A stretch of DNA of 51,066 nt from Verrucomicrobiota bacterium (GTDB taxonomy: Bacteria > Chlamydiota > Chlamydiia > Chlamydiales > Rhabdochlamydiaceae). The stretch lies in the NCBI GenBank assembly GCA_018239665.1, contig JAFEGV010000008.1, positions 1-51,066 on the forward strand. Reading direction: 5' to 3'. This document shows positions 35,529-43,025 of the stretch, piece by piece; position 1 is the stretch's first letter; each line of letters opens with the position of its first letter. Both the position numbers and the translations under genes were made by a program. The notes beneath the pieces are model-generated. The model did no database searches and was not told the DNA's origin. It saw only the letters and a list, made by a program, of their open reading frames with translations.

Positions 35529-37403
35529 TTAAGCAATCATGTCTTGGGCAAATGCACCGATAGCCTGTCCGGGGGCTGTCGCTAAAGTGGCAAGCATTTG
35601 GACGTAGTTCGAGATGATCTTCGAATTCACATCCTCATTCGATTTGTTCCCTTGCGATTGAGAATTGAGGAGGTACTGGTCATGCTTGATCAACTCTTGG
35701 TTACGGGCATACTGATTCGTGTAGATGGCCGATTTCGCATTCGGGACCGCTTCGCCGATCTCTGAAGATGCCATGCCTAATCCAGAAGCAAACTTGACAG
35801 CTTCGAGGACTCGGATCAATTTGGCATTTGGATTAGCGTTGCCTACCGGCTTTTCCATTAGCGCAAGCATCGTGCCGGCTGTTACGACCAAGTCCACAAA
35901 GATCGTTACTGAATAAACGATCGCTTCAACCTTTGTCTTCTCAGAAGGGTCATTAAAAGTGATCGTCTTTAAGATGTTTGTCGTTAAATGGGAAGAAGCC
36001 CACCCGCGAGCCATGCCAAAAGAGGCATTGCTTACCCAAGTCGGAAGATAACGGAATGGATTGATCGTCTGAAGAGCTCCGCCAATTGCAGAAAACAGTT
36101 TGCCAATCTTTGCCATAATGGTTTTTGCTTCTTCATCAGCTTTTTCAGTAATTGTTGCTGCTGCTTCCGGAGCGCTTTCGAATGCAGATCCCACTTGGCC
36201 GCTCACCAAAGCTGTTACTGCAACAATGGCCGTAGCGATTCCTGAGCCAATGGCCTCTGCTTTCTGTTTGCTCATGTTTGGAAAATCATGCATGAGATCT
36301 TTTGCGATAGAATTTCCAATCTGAGATGAATGGGCTGCCATCACTGCAACCGTTACGATCATAACAGCAAGCCCTACGCGGCCTGTGGCCACCGCGCCAA
36401 TGAACATGCAAGCTTCAATCACTTTAAAGAAGGGCTTTTCAATTTTTTGCCACAATCTTTCCCAAAAGCCTTCATGCAAGAGGTGGTTAAGCGCTTTTTG
36501 AGCGGCAGCGGCAGCGGCTTTAAGCTGGTCCGCCTCGCCTTGCTGCAAGTTCAAGTTATCAAGGCTAAATGTCGACATTGTCGTGCCGACCGTGTTCATC
36601 GCTACCGCAGTAGCCCCTGCGTTTTGCGATAAGACTTGTCCTAATGAACCTTCCGATATTTGGGAAGCCCCTGAAGAAGGAGCCGATGAAGGCGCATTGT
36701 TAGTCTGACCTTGTGAGGCTACAGCTTCGGGGGCCGCTGCTGCAAAAGCAGTCTGGTGCGCAGATGTTTCATGAGACTCTGGCGCAATGCTTGTCGCAAA
36801 TGGGCTTTCGATCACTTTTTGAGAAGGAGCGCTTAAAGGAGCTTCTTTCTTATCGCCTGTTTCAGGAAGGTTCGTTGTCGCTGTCTCAGGAACCTGTTCA
36901 TGCAAGCCGCTGAACTCTTGGAGCAATTGTTCTAATACAGAGGGGAGGTCTCCGCCATTTTTTTCTACGAGATCATTAATATGAGAACTTAAAGCATCCA
37001 TGTCAATCCCGCTGGAATCGATCGAGTCGATGGCATGGTTCAGCAGGTCTTCAAACGACTTATCGTCAACTGAGAATTCATCTGTAGCAAAATGGGTAGA
37101 AGATGTTTGCTCAGGCTTGACTTGCTCTTCCGTTTTATTCAAAGGATGGCTTCCTTCAGGCTGTTCTGAAGGATCCGGAAGGCGAACTTCAACAGGTGCG
37201 CCCTTATTTTCAGAAGCTTCCTTCTGAACGTGCTCAGCATCGGGATTGTGCTCTGAAAAAGGTTTTTGCAGGCTTTCGTTTAAAGATTTGTCCGTTCCAT
37301 TAGCATGGCCAGCTGCATTCTTAGCAACTGGGTCTAATGGTTGAGCTGCCGTAACCTTCAGAGCCTCGGAAAACTCGCTCGTATTAATTGATAAATGCGA
37401 CAT
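35529..37403 (-). CDS. CopB/YopB-like type III translocator with long N-terminal extension, cassette 4 (D4)
   Basis: At 624 aa this is the longest D protein. Residues 1-250 are hydrophilic, Glu/Ser/Pro-rich and probably disordered, with a short folded-looking segment around 135-170 (IDMDALSSHINDLVEKNGG). The translocator core then follows: hydrophobic region 1 at about 322-355 (ACMFIGAVATGRVGLAVMIV), region 2 at about 386-405 (ATAIVAVTALVSGQVG) and the signature NPFRYLPTWVSNASFGMARG with W after it. It is expected to form the host-membrane pore with E4. The extra N-terminus may bind a chaperone or extend the reach of the protein. No signal peptide. Confidence 0.75.
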   Translation of the reverse strand: MSHLSINTSEFSEALKVTAAQPLDPVAKNAAGHANGTDKSLNESLQKPFSEHNPDAEHVQKEASENKGAPVEVRLPDPSEQPEGSHPLNKTEEQVKPEQTSSTHFATDEFSVDDKSFEDLLNHAIDSIDSSGIDMDALSSHINDLVEKNGGDLPSVLEQLLQEFSGLHEQVPETATTNLPETGDKKEAPLSAPSQKVIESPFATSIAPESHETSAHQTAFAAAAPEAVASQGQTNNAPSSAPSSGASQISEGSLGQVLSQNAGATAVAMNTVGTTMSTFSLDNLNLQQGEADQLKAAAAAAQKALNHLLHEGFWERLWQKIEKPFFKVIEACMFIGAVATGRVGLAVMIVTVAVMAAHSSQIGNSIAKDLMHDFPNMSKQKAEAIGSGIATAIVAVTALVSGQVGSAFESAPEAAATITEKADEEAKTIMAKIGKLFSAIGGALQTINPFRYLPTWVSNASFGMARGWASSHLTTNILKTITFNDPSEKTKVEAIVYSVTIFVDLVVTAGTMLALMEKPVGNANPNAKLIRVLEAVKFASGLGMASSEIGEAVPNAKSAIYTNQYARNQELIKHDQYLLNSQSQGNKSNEDVNSKIISNYVQMLATLATAPGQAIGAFAQDMIA

Positions 37404-37430
37404 GTTATTTTTCTCTATTTTTATTATGAT

Positions 37431-37988
37431 TTATACTTGTTGAAGCAACTGACTAATAAATCCTGTAAATTGAATGCCCTGGTCTCCATCCTGAGAAGTC
37501 GTTTTAAGCTCGCTAAATAAGTTTTGGATTGCTTGCGTAGACTCTTGGGAAACCATTTGAAACTGCGATGTTCCCATGTTAGTCTCTTGATTGAGCTGCT
37601 GGAACTGGGCGTTCGTGTTATTTTCCTGCGTTTGAGTTTCTGTGCTATTCGCAGTGTAATACTGGCCATTGACCGTGCAGCCGCCATAATGCGCCGTTCC
37701 GCCATTCTGTGCCGTGTATGGCGTGCCGTTCTTAGTTGCTACCTTGCCGCCCTTAGTATAATAAGTTCCTGATGCAAATTTTTGCATTTGGTCTTGAAGA
37801 GCGTTCGCACTATTGGTCTGTGCATTAGAATAACTAACCTCCGCATCGCTCGATAAAGAACCTTGGACCGCATTATTGGAAGCGCTTTGCATCTGCGTCT
37901 GCATTTGCTCTGCTGTAGCTTCCAGGACTTCAGCAATGATGTTCAGATTGCTAGTCCAGTTGGTATTTGGGTTAAATGATGTTGTCAT
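37431..37988 (-). CDS. Cassette 4 protein B (B4), small secreted-type protein
   Basis: A 185-aa Gln/Asn/Thr-rich protein in the B position. The N-terminal part is a helix (LNIIAEVLEATAEQMQTQMQ). The middle has a Gly/Tyr-rich stretch with several aromatic residues (TYYTKGGKVATKNGTPYTAQ, then AHYGGCTVNGQYY), which recalls a small beta-rich insert. The end (FTGFISQLLQQV) matches the short hydrophobic helix of the B family. Similarity to B2 and B3 is otherwise weak. The function is unknown. Confidence 0.7.
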   Translation of the reverse strand: MTTSFNPNTNWTSNLNIIAEVLEATAEQMQTQMQSASNNAVQGSLSSDAEVSYSNAQTNSANALQDQMQKFASGTYYTKGGKVATKNGTPYTAQNGGTAHYGGCTVNGQYYTANSTETQTQENNTNAQFQQLNQETNMGTSQFQMVSQESTQAIQNLFSELKTTSQDGDQGIQFTGFISQLLQQV

Positions 37989-38017
37989 AAAATTACCTTA
38001 AAAGTTTTTATTACTCT

Positions 38018-38827
38018 TTATTGAACGTTTTCGTTCTGGATCTCAGCCATAGCTAAAGTATTTTGGCCTTTCATCTGTTGCTCTAATCCCGCAAAAAACT
38101 GCTTAGACACGTTAAGGCCATAGCTCAATTCCTGGTTAAGCTGAGAGCTGTTGCCGCTGACCTGGCTTTGCGCTGAAGCAAAATTGCTGTTCCAATTATT
38201 GACAGCAATTGCGGCAGGCCCTGTTGGGTCTTTCTCGTAGCTTTGGTAGGTTCCCATGATTTGGTCTGCAACATAAGCTCCTGTGGTAGGACCATCCGGG
38301 TTTGTAATTGCTCCAAGCATCGCGTCAATCGGCGTCAGCATCGAGTTGGCCATCGTTGAAGAACAAAAACCATAATATTGGCTGCTAGGATCTGTCGCTC
38401 CCTGAAAAACTGATTGCAAGTATTCTAATTGCAGATAGACCGATTCCCCTGCAGAATTTTCCGCTGGGGTAGAATTATTGTTTGTGTAGCCCGCAGCACC
38501 TTTTTCAAGAGTCTCAACGTTTGATTGGATCGAGTTCAGCATGTTTCCAATTGCACTGTTTTCCCCCATTTCGGTCGAAGGGACCCCGGCATTTTCGATC
38601 ATGCAGCATGTGCCTGCTTGCCCGAGAACGAGCATGGCGTACTGGCATGCAATCATCGGGTTCAAGCTTTCCATGACGCCAATCTCATACTGAAGCTTCT
38701 GCTCAGCTTTCTGCAATGTATCATTCACCATATTGTGCCAGGCATTGTTTGCCTGAACAACCTGGTTCACATTGTCGGTGACGTCTGTTGGAATCGGCGG
38801 GTTTTGTGTTGAAGAAGCTGCTGACAT
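38018..38827 (-). CDS. Cassette 4 protein A (A4), putative type III secreted, function unknown
   Basis: A 269-aa protein related to A3 and A2. LQYEIGVMESLNPMIACQYA and ENAGVPSTEMGENSA align with A3 over residues about 45-95. TMANSMLTPIDAMLGAI matches a second A3 block. It has a central Asn/Ser-rich region, no signal peptide and no membrane segment. It is the first gene of operon A4-B4-D4-E4, transcribed leftward. The upstream box is identical over 21 bases to that of A3. Confidence 0.76.
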   Translation of the reverse strand: MSAASSTQNPPIPTDVTDNVNQVVQANNAWHNMVNDTLQKAEQKLQYEIGVMESLNPMIACQYAMLVLGQAGTCCMIENAGVPSTEMGENSAIGNMLNSIQSNVETLEKGAAGYTNNNSTPAENSAGESVYLQLEYLQSVFQGATDPSSQYYGFCSSTMANSMLTPIDAMLGAITNPDGPTTGAYVADQIMGTYQSYEKDPTGPAAIAVNNWNSNFASAQSQVSGNSSQLNQELSYGLNVSKQFFAGLEQQMKGQNTLAMAEIQNENVQ

Positions 38828-39226
38828 ATTTATTACCTAGGTGAATCAAATTAATAATAATCCTATTTTAATAATAACTTAATACAATTTAAATGTAAAT
38901 ATTTCTTTAAAATTACTGCTGATATTATGTTCGCAATTAACTGACAATAATTGGCTTAAAAAAATATACATCATCAAAACTGAGCTGGAATTTTTAACAG
39001 ATTCTTATTGGTCTCTTAATGTAAGAGGCAAATTCCTAAAATGCAGATAAATGCATGGAATATTGAGAAGAAAAAGCCATGGATATAGATTATTAAAAAT
39101 AAGCTAGTTAAGGAAGATTTCACGAGAATGGAGAACACAAGCCCTGAACCCTCCCTAAAAACGGGAGGCGAAGACCTAGATGCAAGAAAGGCGCGTTAAA
39201 GAGATAACAATCTAATTTTCAATGAT
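38828..39226. other. Intergenic region upstream of cassette 4
   Basis: This holds the cassette 4 promoter box (38853-38873) and some 350 bp without a clear gene. A 23-codon frame with ATG at 39128 (MENTSPEPSLKTGGEDLDAR and three more residues) has an AAGGA eleven bases upstream but no other support. A small hairpin (CCTCCC/GGGAGG) lies at 39150-39168. Confidence 0.45.
38853..38873 (-). promoter_or_regulatory. Conserved box of cassette 4 promoter
   Basis: This 21-bp block on the minus strand is identical to 27577-27597 upstream of cassette 3 and lies about 25 bases before the A4 start codon. It contains an A/T-rich TTAAAAT that could serve as a -10 region. Confidence 0.58.
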
Positions 39227-39712
39227 TTAAGAACGCATCCACTGGTTTTTCTTCGATTTTTTGACGTGGCCGCTCTTCTTTGGCTCCCCTTCTTTAGAGG
39301 CTGGGGCGGATGGAGAGGAGTCTCCGGTTTTACGGGCGGCGCCGGGATCCATAGCGCTGACCGACTTGGCTAGGTTTTGACCGGCGGAGAGCATTTTTTT
39401 CCTCGCTTCTTGGATCGAAGACCATTGCTCGGGAGAAAAATTGCTGGGGTTTTCCGCATAGCTTGTGAGCTGCTCTTCGCTCATCCCGGTCTTTTCACAG
39501 ATCTTTTTCGTCTCTTGCATCATCTGGGTGTACATTTCGCTCATCATCATCAGCGCTTCTTTCTTCTCTTCTTGCGAACCCTTTTGCAACTGGACATTGA
39601 GGTGCTCGAAGAAGGCGAGCGACTGCCTGAAGACCTCTTCTAAATTGATAGCCTGCCCCTCCGCTCCCTGAGCAAAGAGATTCATCAGACGATTAAACTC
39701 ATCTTTAAGCAT
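39227..39712 (-). CDS. Small helical protein with Lys-rich tail, function unknown
   Basis: A 161-aa protein. The body (about 1-115) is helical (EEVFRQSLAFFEHLNVQLQK, EEKKEALMMMSEMYTQMMQE), and the tail is disordered and basic (KKSGHVKKSKKNQWMRS). The start at 39712 has AGGTG just upstream. A longer frame to 39835 begins inside the palindromic element at 39765-40007 and is judged artificial. No signal peptide or membrane segment. The family is not recognised. It sits at the border between the island and the core T3S cluster. Confidence 0.65.
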   Translation of the reverse strand: MLKDEFNRLMNLFAQGAEGQAINLEEVFRQSLAFFEHLNVQLQKGSQEEKKEALMMMSEMYTQMMQETKKICEKTGMSEEQLTSYAENPSNFSPEQWSSIQEARKKMLSAGQNLAKSVSAMDPGAARKTGDSSPSAPASKEGEPKKSGHVKKSKKNQWMRS

Positions 39713-39764
39713 ATGACACCTCAAATAAAGGATGGAGGCAGGCCAAAAATACGGATGCGGCCCA

Positions 39765-40007
39765 TATACCCAGATAGCATCAAAAGTTGGTTTTTGACAC
39801 CGTCGGCAGCCGTTGATTTTGAGACCCGACTCCATCGCCCAACTTATTCAAGTTGAGCTGCTTCGTCGACGGCTTCGCCTGGCTTAAAATCAAGGCTGCG
39901 GACACACGAGAAGATTCAGTGAATCTTCGCAGTGAGCAGCAGGTGCAGCGACCTTGGGCGCAAACTGGCCTTGTCAAATCCCCAACTTTTGATGCTATCT
40001 GGGTATA
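39765..40007. mobile_element. 243-bp MITE-like element with long terminal inverted repeats
   Basis: The ends are inverted copies. The left end begins TATACCCAGATAGCATCAAA at 39765, and the right end is its inverse at 40007. The match is perfect for 26 bp and resumes as TTTGACA. An inner pair (GGCAGCCGTTGATTTTGAG and CTTAAAATCAAGGCTGCGG) extends the palindrome. TA dinucleotides at both borders would fit a TA target duplication, as made by Tc1/mariner/IS630 transposases. No transposase is encoded, so it would be non-autonomous. Confidence 0.7.
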
Positions 40008-40143
40008 CCTTAATTATATCGATCAGGTAATTAATTAATATTTAAATTAATAAGTTAATTAAATTTTTTAACTAAAAATGAAGGTTAAAATAATAAATTA
40101 CACATTACAAGCCGTTCAATTTAAATATCTTGCATCCAAAGTG

Positions 40144-40211
40144 AAAGAGGCAGAAATTTTGATTTGCATTTAACCACTCAAATGTTTAAACATTTGTAAG
40201 AGTGCCTCTTT
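40144..40211 (+). promoter_or_regulatory. Hairpin region with perfect 18-bp palindrome upstream of scc4
   Basis: CAAATGTTTAAACATTTG at 40179-40196 is a perfect palindrome. It is enclosed by CACTC/GAGTG and by AAAGAGGCA (40144-40152) with TGCCTCTTT (40203-40211). It could be an operator for a dimeric regulator or a terminator-like attenuator, as Ts follow. It ends about 20 bases before the first T3S gene. Confidence 0.5.
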
Positions 40212-40242
40212 TTGCCTTTACGGATCCTCAAGGATGACTTCA

Positions 40243-40656
40243 ATGCTGGAACAATTGCTGCAGAAACTGATCGAAGAAATGGAGCTCGGCGAGATGCCGA
40301 CCAAAGATGAACAAGGCGCTTATCTGCTCAAGCTTTCCTCTGAGATGCAAGTCAGCCTAAAAGAACTCGAGCCGGGCGCTTTTTTCCATGCGCCTCTAGG
40401 CGTGTTGCAGATACCGAAACGGGAAGAACTGATGATCTATTTGATGAAGGCGAACTTTCTGGGACAAGGGACCGGTGGCGGTGTCATCGGCCTTGATGAA
40501 AATGAGAAATTCTTGACACTCTCTTTAGTTTTGCCGTATGACATGAACTATAAAAGTTTTAGAGACTCACTTGAAGACTTCACAAATTATGTCGACTACT
40601 GGAGAGAAGAGTTGATCCGATTTAAAAAGGCTTCTGAAGAAAGCGTATTTGGTTAA
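40243..40656 (+). CDS. scc4: Type III secretion chaperone, Scc4 (CT663)-like
   Basis: A 137-aa acidic protein of T3S chaperone size in the CT663 position, directly before cdsD. In Chlamydia, Scc4 pairs with Scc1 to chaperone the gatekeeper CopN. It also binds RNA polymerase and affects sigma-66 transcription. The body shows the alternating helix/strand pattern of SycE/CesT-type chaperones (YLLKLSSEMQVSLKELEPGA, GVIGLDENEKFLTLSLVLPY). The ATG at 40243 is preferred because AAGG lies nine bases upstream; the ATG at 40234 touches that site. The next gene starts four bases after its stop. The identification rests mainly on synteny. Confidence 0.72.
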   Translation: MLEQLLQKLIEEMELGEMPTKDEQGAYLLKLSSEMQVSLKELEPGAFFHAPLGVLQIPKREELMIYLMKANFLGQGTGGGVIGLDENEKFLTLSLVLPYDMNYKSFRDSLEDFTNYVDYWREELIRFKKASEESVFG

Positions 40657-40659
40657 TCG

Positions 40660-42402
40660 ATGGCTGGATATTTAATTGCTGAAGAGGGCCCGCTCGCAGG
40701 TCTGATCGTCCGGTTCGAACAGGGCGATGAATGGGTAATGGGACGGGATCCCGAAGAGGTCTCTATTGTGCTAGAAGACCCGATGGTCTCGCGCAAGCAT
40801 GTGATCTGCCACCTGACTGCCGAAGGGTATGTCCTCGAAAATTTAAGCTCTGTCAACCCTGCAACGCAAAACGGGAAAGTGATCACCGAAGCCGTTCTGC
40901 TGCGCGAAGGGGACATTTTACAGATCGGAAGCACCTTTTTCCGTTTTTCGGAAATCGAGCCTGCGGCGATGCCGGAAGCTCCGGAAGAGGGAGCCCCCGA
41001 AGCACCGGAACCGTTGGAAGAGACGCAAGAGCTCTCATCGGTCAGCTTCGAGGCCGGCGGAGATGCGAGATGGCTGTTGAAAGTGATCTCAGGCCCCAAT
41101 GCCGGAGCTGAATTCGGGATGCTCCGCTCATCTGCATACATCCTAGGTAAAGATCCCAACCTCTGCGACATCGTCTTTCAGGACTTGAGCGTCTCAAGGC
41201 AGCATGCGCGCATCAGCATCGATGACGATAACCAAGTGTTCATTGAAGACTTAGGGAGCCGCAACGGCGTCCTGATCAACGGCGAGCTCATCAGCGAAAG
41301 AAGACTGCTGGCCTCTCAAGATCTAGTCGCCCTCGGCACGACCTCTTTCTTGCTGATCGACCGCGAACAGATCCATGAAACGATCATTTCCCCTCCTGCC
41401 ATGGCCCCGATCAAAGCGGAAGAAGAGGTCGCTCCTCCTCCGGAAGAGATGATCGTTAAAGAGCCTTTGCCTGAGAAAAAGGACTGGAAGGAGATGATCA
41501 TCCCCATGCGGATGCTCATCGTCTCCGGCGTGCTGGCCGTTGCCGTGATCGCGGGGTTCGCTTCGATGCTGGCCCTGTTTAGAGCGGAGCCTGTGGCAGT
41601 CGAAATCAAAGATCCTAACGATGAAATTAAAATGGCCCTTCAGGGATTTCCCGATATCCAGTTTTCTTTCAATCCTGCCAATGGAAAGCTGTTCCTCGTC
41701 GGCCACGTGCTGACCTCCGTGGACAAGCAAGAACTGACGTATAAGATGAACAACCTTCCCTTCATCGCAAATATCGATGACAACGTGATCGTCGATGAAT
41801 ATGTCTGGCAGAACATGAACGGCCTTCTGCAGTCGAACTCAGATTGGCAAGGGGTCTCGATCTATTCCCTCTCTCCCGGCCGGTTCGTGATCAAAGGGTA
41901 CTTGCAGACCAATGAGCAGGGACAGGCATTGGCCGACTACCTCAATTTGAACTTCCCCTATTTGGACCGTTTGGACAATCTTGTCGTCGTAGAGACGAAT
42001 TTGCAAACGCAAGTCCAAGGGATGCTGGTCGAAAAGGGATTTAGCGGCGTCACCTTTCAACTGAACAATGGCGATCTCGTCCTCACGGGCAGAGTGGACC
42101 AGCAGCAGTCGGCCCAATTTACGGGAACAGTTGAGAAGTTTAAATCGTTGAATGGGATCCGGATGGTGAAAAACTTTGTGATCTACACCACGGCAGAGAC
42201 CTCGCGCATCGATCTTTCTCAGCAATACCAGGTTTCGGGCTATTCGAAGAAAGACAACGAGAACATGTTTGTCGTTATTAACGGAAAGATTTTCAGCTTG
42301 GGCGAAAATTTAGACGGGATGACCATCACAAACATCTTGCCGACGATGGTTCTGCTCGAAAAAGATGGATTAAAATTTAGAATTAACTACAATCTGCAAT
42401 AA
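40660..42402 (+). CDS. cdsD: CdsD/SctD, inner-membrane ring protein with two FHA domains
   Basis: A 580-aa protein. Two forkhead-associated domains are visible. The first (about 3-92) has MGRDPEE, SRKH and NPATQNG. The second (about 130-225) has LGKDPN, SRQHARI and SRNGVLING. A Pro/Glu-rich linker leads to a single membrane span at about 281-306 (MLIVSGVLAVAVIAGFASML). The periplasmic part follows, with BON-like ring-building modules. SctD forms the outer of the two inner-membrane rings of the basal body. The tandem FHA layout is a chlamydial hallmark, and in Chlamydia CdsD is a substrate and partner of Ser/Thr kinases. The first gene of the core operon after the chaperone. Confidence 0.93.
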   Translation: MAGYLIAEEGPLAGLIVRFEQGDEWVMGRDPEEVSIVLEDPMVSRKHVICHLTAEGYVLENLSSVNPATQNGKVITEAVLLREGDILQIGSTFFRFSEIEPAAMPEAPEEGAPEAPEPLEETQELSSVSFEAGGDARWLLKVISGPNAGAEFGMLRSSAYILGKDPNLCDIVFQDLSVSRQHARISIDDDNQVFIEDLGSRNGVLINGELISERRLLASQDLVALGTTSFLLIDREQIHETIISPPAMAPIKAEEEVAPPPEEMIVKEPLPEKKDWKEMIIPMRMLIVSGVLAVAVIAGFASMLALFRAEPVAVEIKDPNDEIKMALQGFPDIQFSFNPANGKLFLVGHVLTSVDKQELTYKMNNLPFIANIDDNVIVDEYVWQNMNGLLQSNSDWQGVSIYSLSPGRFVIKGYLQTNEQGQALADYLNLNFPYLDRLDNLVVVETNLQTQVQGMLVEKGFSGVTFQLNNGDLVLTGRVDQQQSAQFTGTVEKFKSLNGIRMVKNFVIYTTAETSRIDLSQQYQVSGYSKKDNENMFVVINGKIFSLGENLDGMTITNILPTMVLLEKDGLKFRINYNLQ

Positions 42403-42464
42403 CCTCGAGTTTCCTGGAGTTTTCTTTAGGATCAATTGGAAACTCTTAAATGGAGTGATTTGGT

Positions 42465-42701
42465 ATGTTTGGACTAGAAAAGAAAGGAAGAGCTCTCTTC
42501 GAATTCGATCTGGAAAAGGATCTTAAAAGCAACCCTTCTCAAGCCAAAGAGCTTCTTAAGGCCTGTGAAGAGAGAATCCAAGAAATTAAGAACATCCTGC
42601 GGCAAGGCACCGAATCTTCAGACTATGACAATTATGGTATTTTGCTTCATGGATACGCGGCCCTGCAGAAAGTGCTAACTAAACTCGCGAACAAGAAATA
42701 G
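42465..42701 (+). CDS. cdsE: CdsE/SctE-type needle co-chaperone
   Basis: A 78-aa charged helical protein (EFDLEKDLKSNPSQAKELLK, with two-helix hairpin character) in the CT665 position, directly before the needle gene. In Chlamydia, CdsE and CdsG together bind the needle subunit CdsF and keep it from polymerising in the cytosol. Size, composition and order all agree. Confidence 0.82.
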   Translation: MFGLEKKGRALFEFDLEKDLKSNPSQAKELLKACEERIQEIKNILRQGTESSDYDNYGILLHGYAALQKVLTKLANKK

Positions 42702-42713
42702 AGGAGAGATTCA

Positions 42714-42971
42714 ATGCCAGGCGGAAAAGAAAGTTTATGGGCAACCATATCGTTTAACACACTCATCAGCCAATACATCAAACTGCAGAGCCAGGTCGTA
42801 TCTCAGGTTCGCGCGGTAGCTAGCCGTATTTCTTCTGCTACGCCCGGTAAGTTTTTGCTGTTGCAGTTTTCAATGAGCCAAGTAACCCAGATCGGTGAAT
42901 CGATCTCGAACTTGATATCGCAGGTTATGTCGGTCATTAACAACATGGTGCGAAACCAGAAGTCTTCATAA
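42714..42971 (+). CDS. cdsF: CdsF/SctF, T3S needle subunit
   Basis: An 85-aa helical protein of needle-subunit size (FNTLISQYIKLQSQVVSQVR, then SQVTQIGESISNLISQVMSV). It has no signal peptide, as expected for a T3S-exported needle protein. AGGAGA immediately upstream gives strong translation. It polymerises into the extracellular needle. The order cdsE-cdsF-cdsG is as in Chlamydia. Confidence 0.87.
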   Translation: MPGGKESLWATISFNTLISQYIKLQSQVVSQVRAVASRISSATPGKFLLLQFSMSQVTQIGESISNLISQVMSVINNMVRNQKSS

Positions 42972-43025
42972 CATAAGCTAAGGAGGGGATTCCCTCTAAA
43001 ACAACTTAAAACAAGGTTAGATCTC

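Larger units (their letters stand above)
39713..40242. other. Intergenic region with MITE-like element and palindromes before the T3S cluster
   Basis: No gene is visible in these 530 bp. It holds the palindromic element 39765-40007, an AT-rich stretch and the hairpin region 40144-40211. The promoter of the core T3S operon is probably located between about 40010 and 40140. Confidence 0.55.

Noticed and set aside
39713..39835. Longer N-terminus for the 161-aa gene (MESGLKINGC...)
   Set aside because: The extra 41 codons run through the left end of the palindromic element; a good ribosome-binding site (AGGTG) stands before the ATG at 39712.
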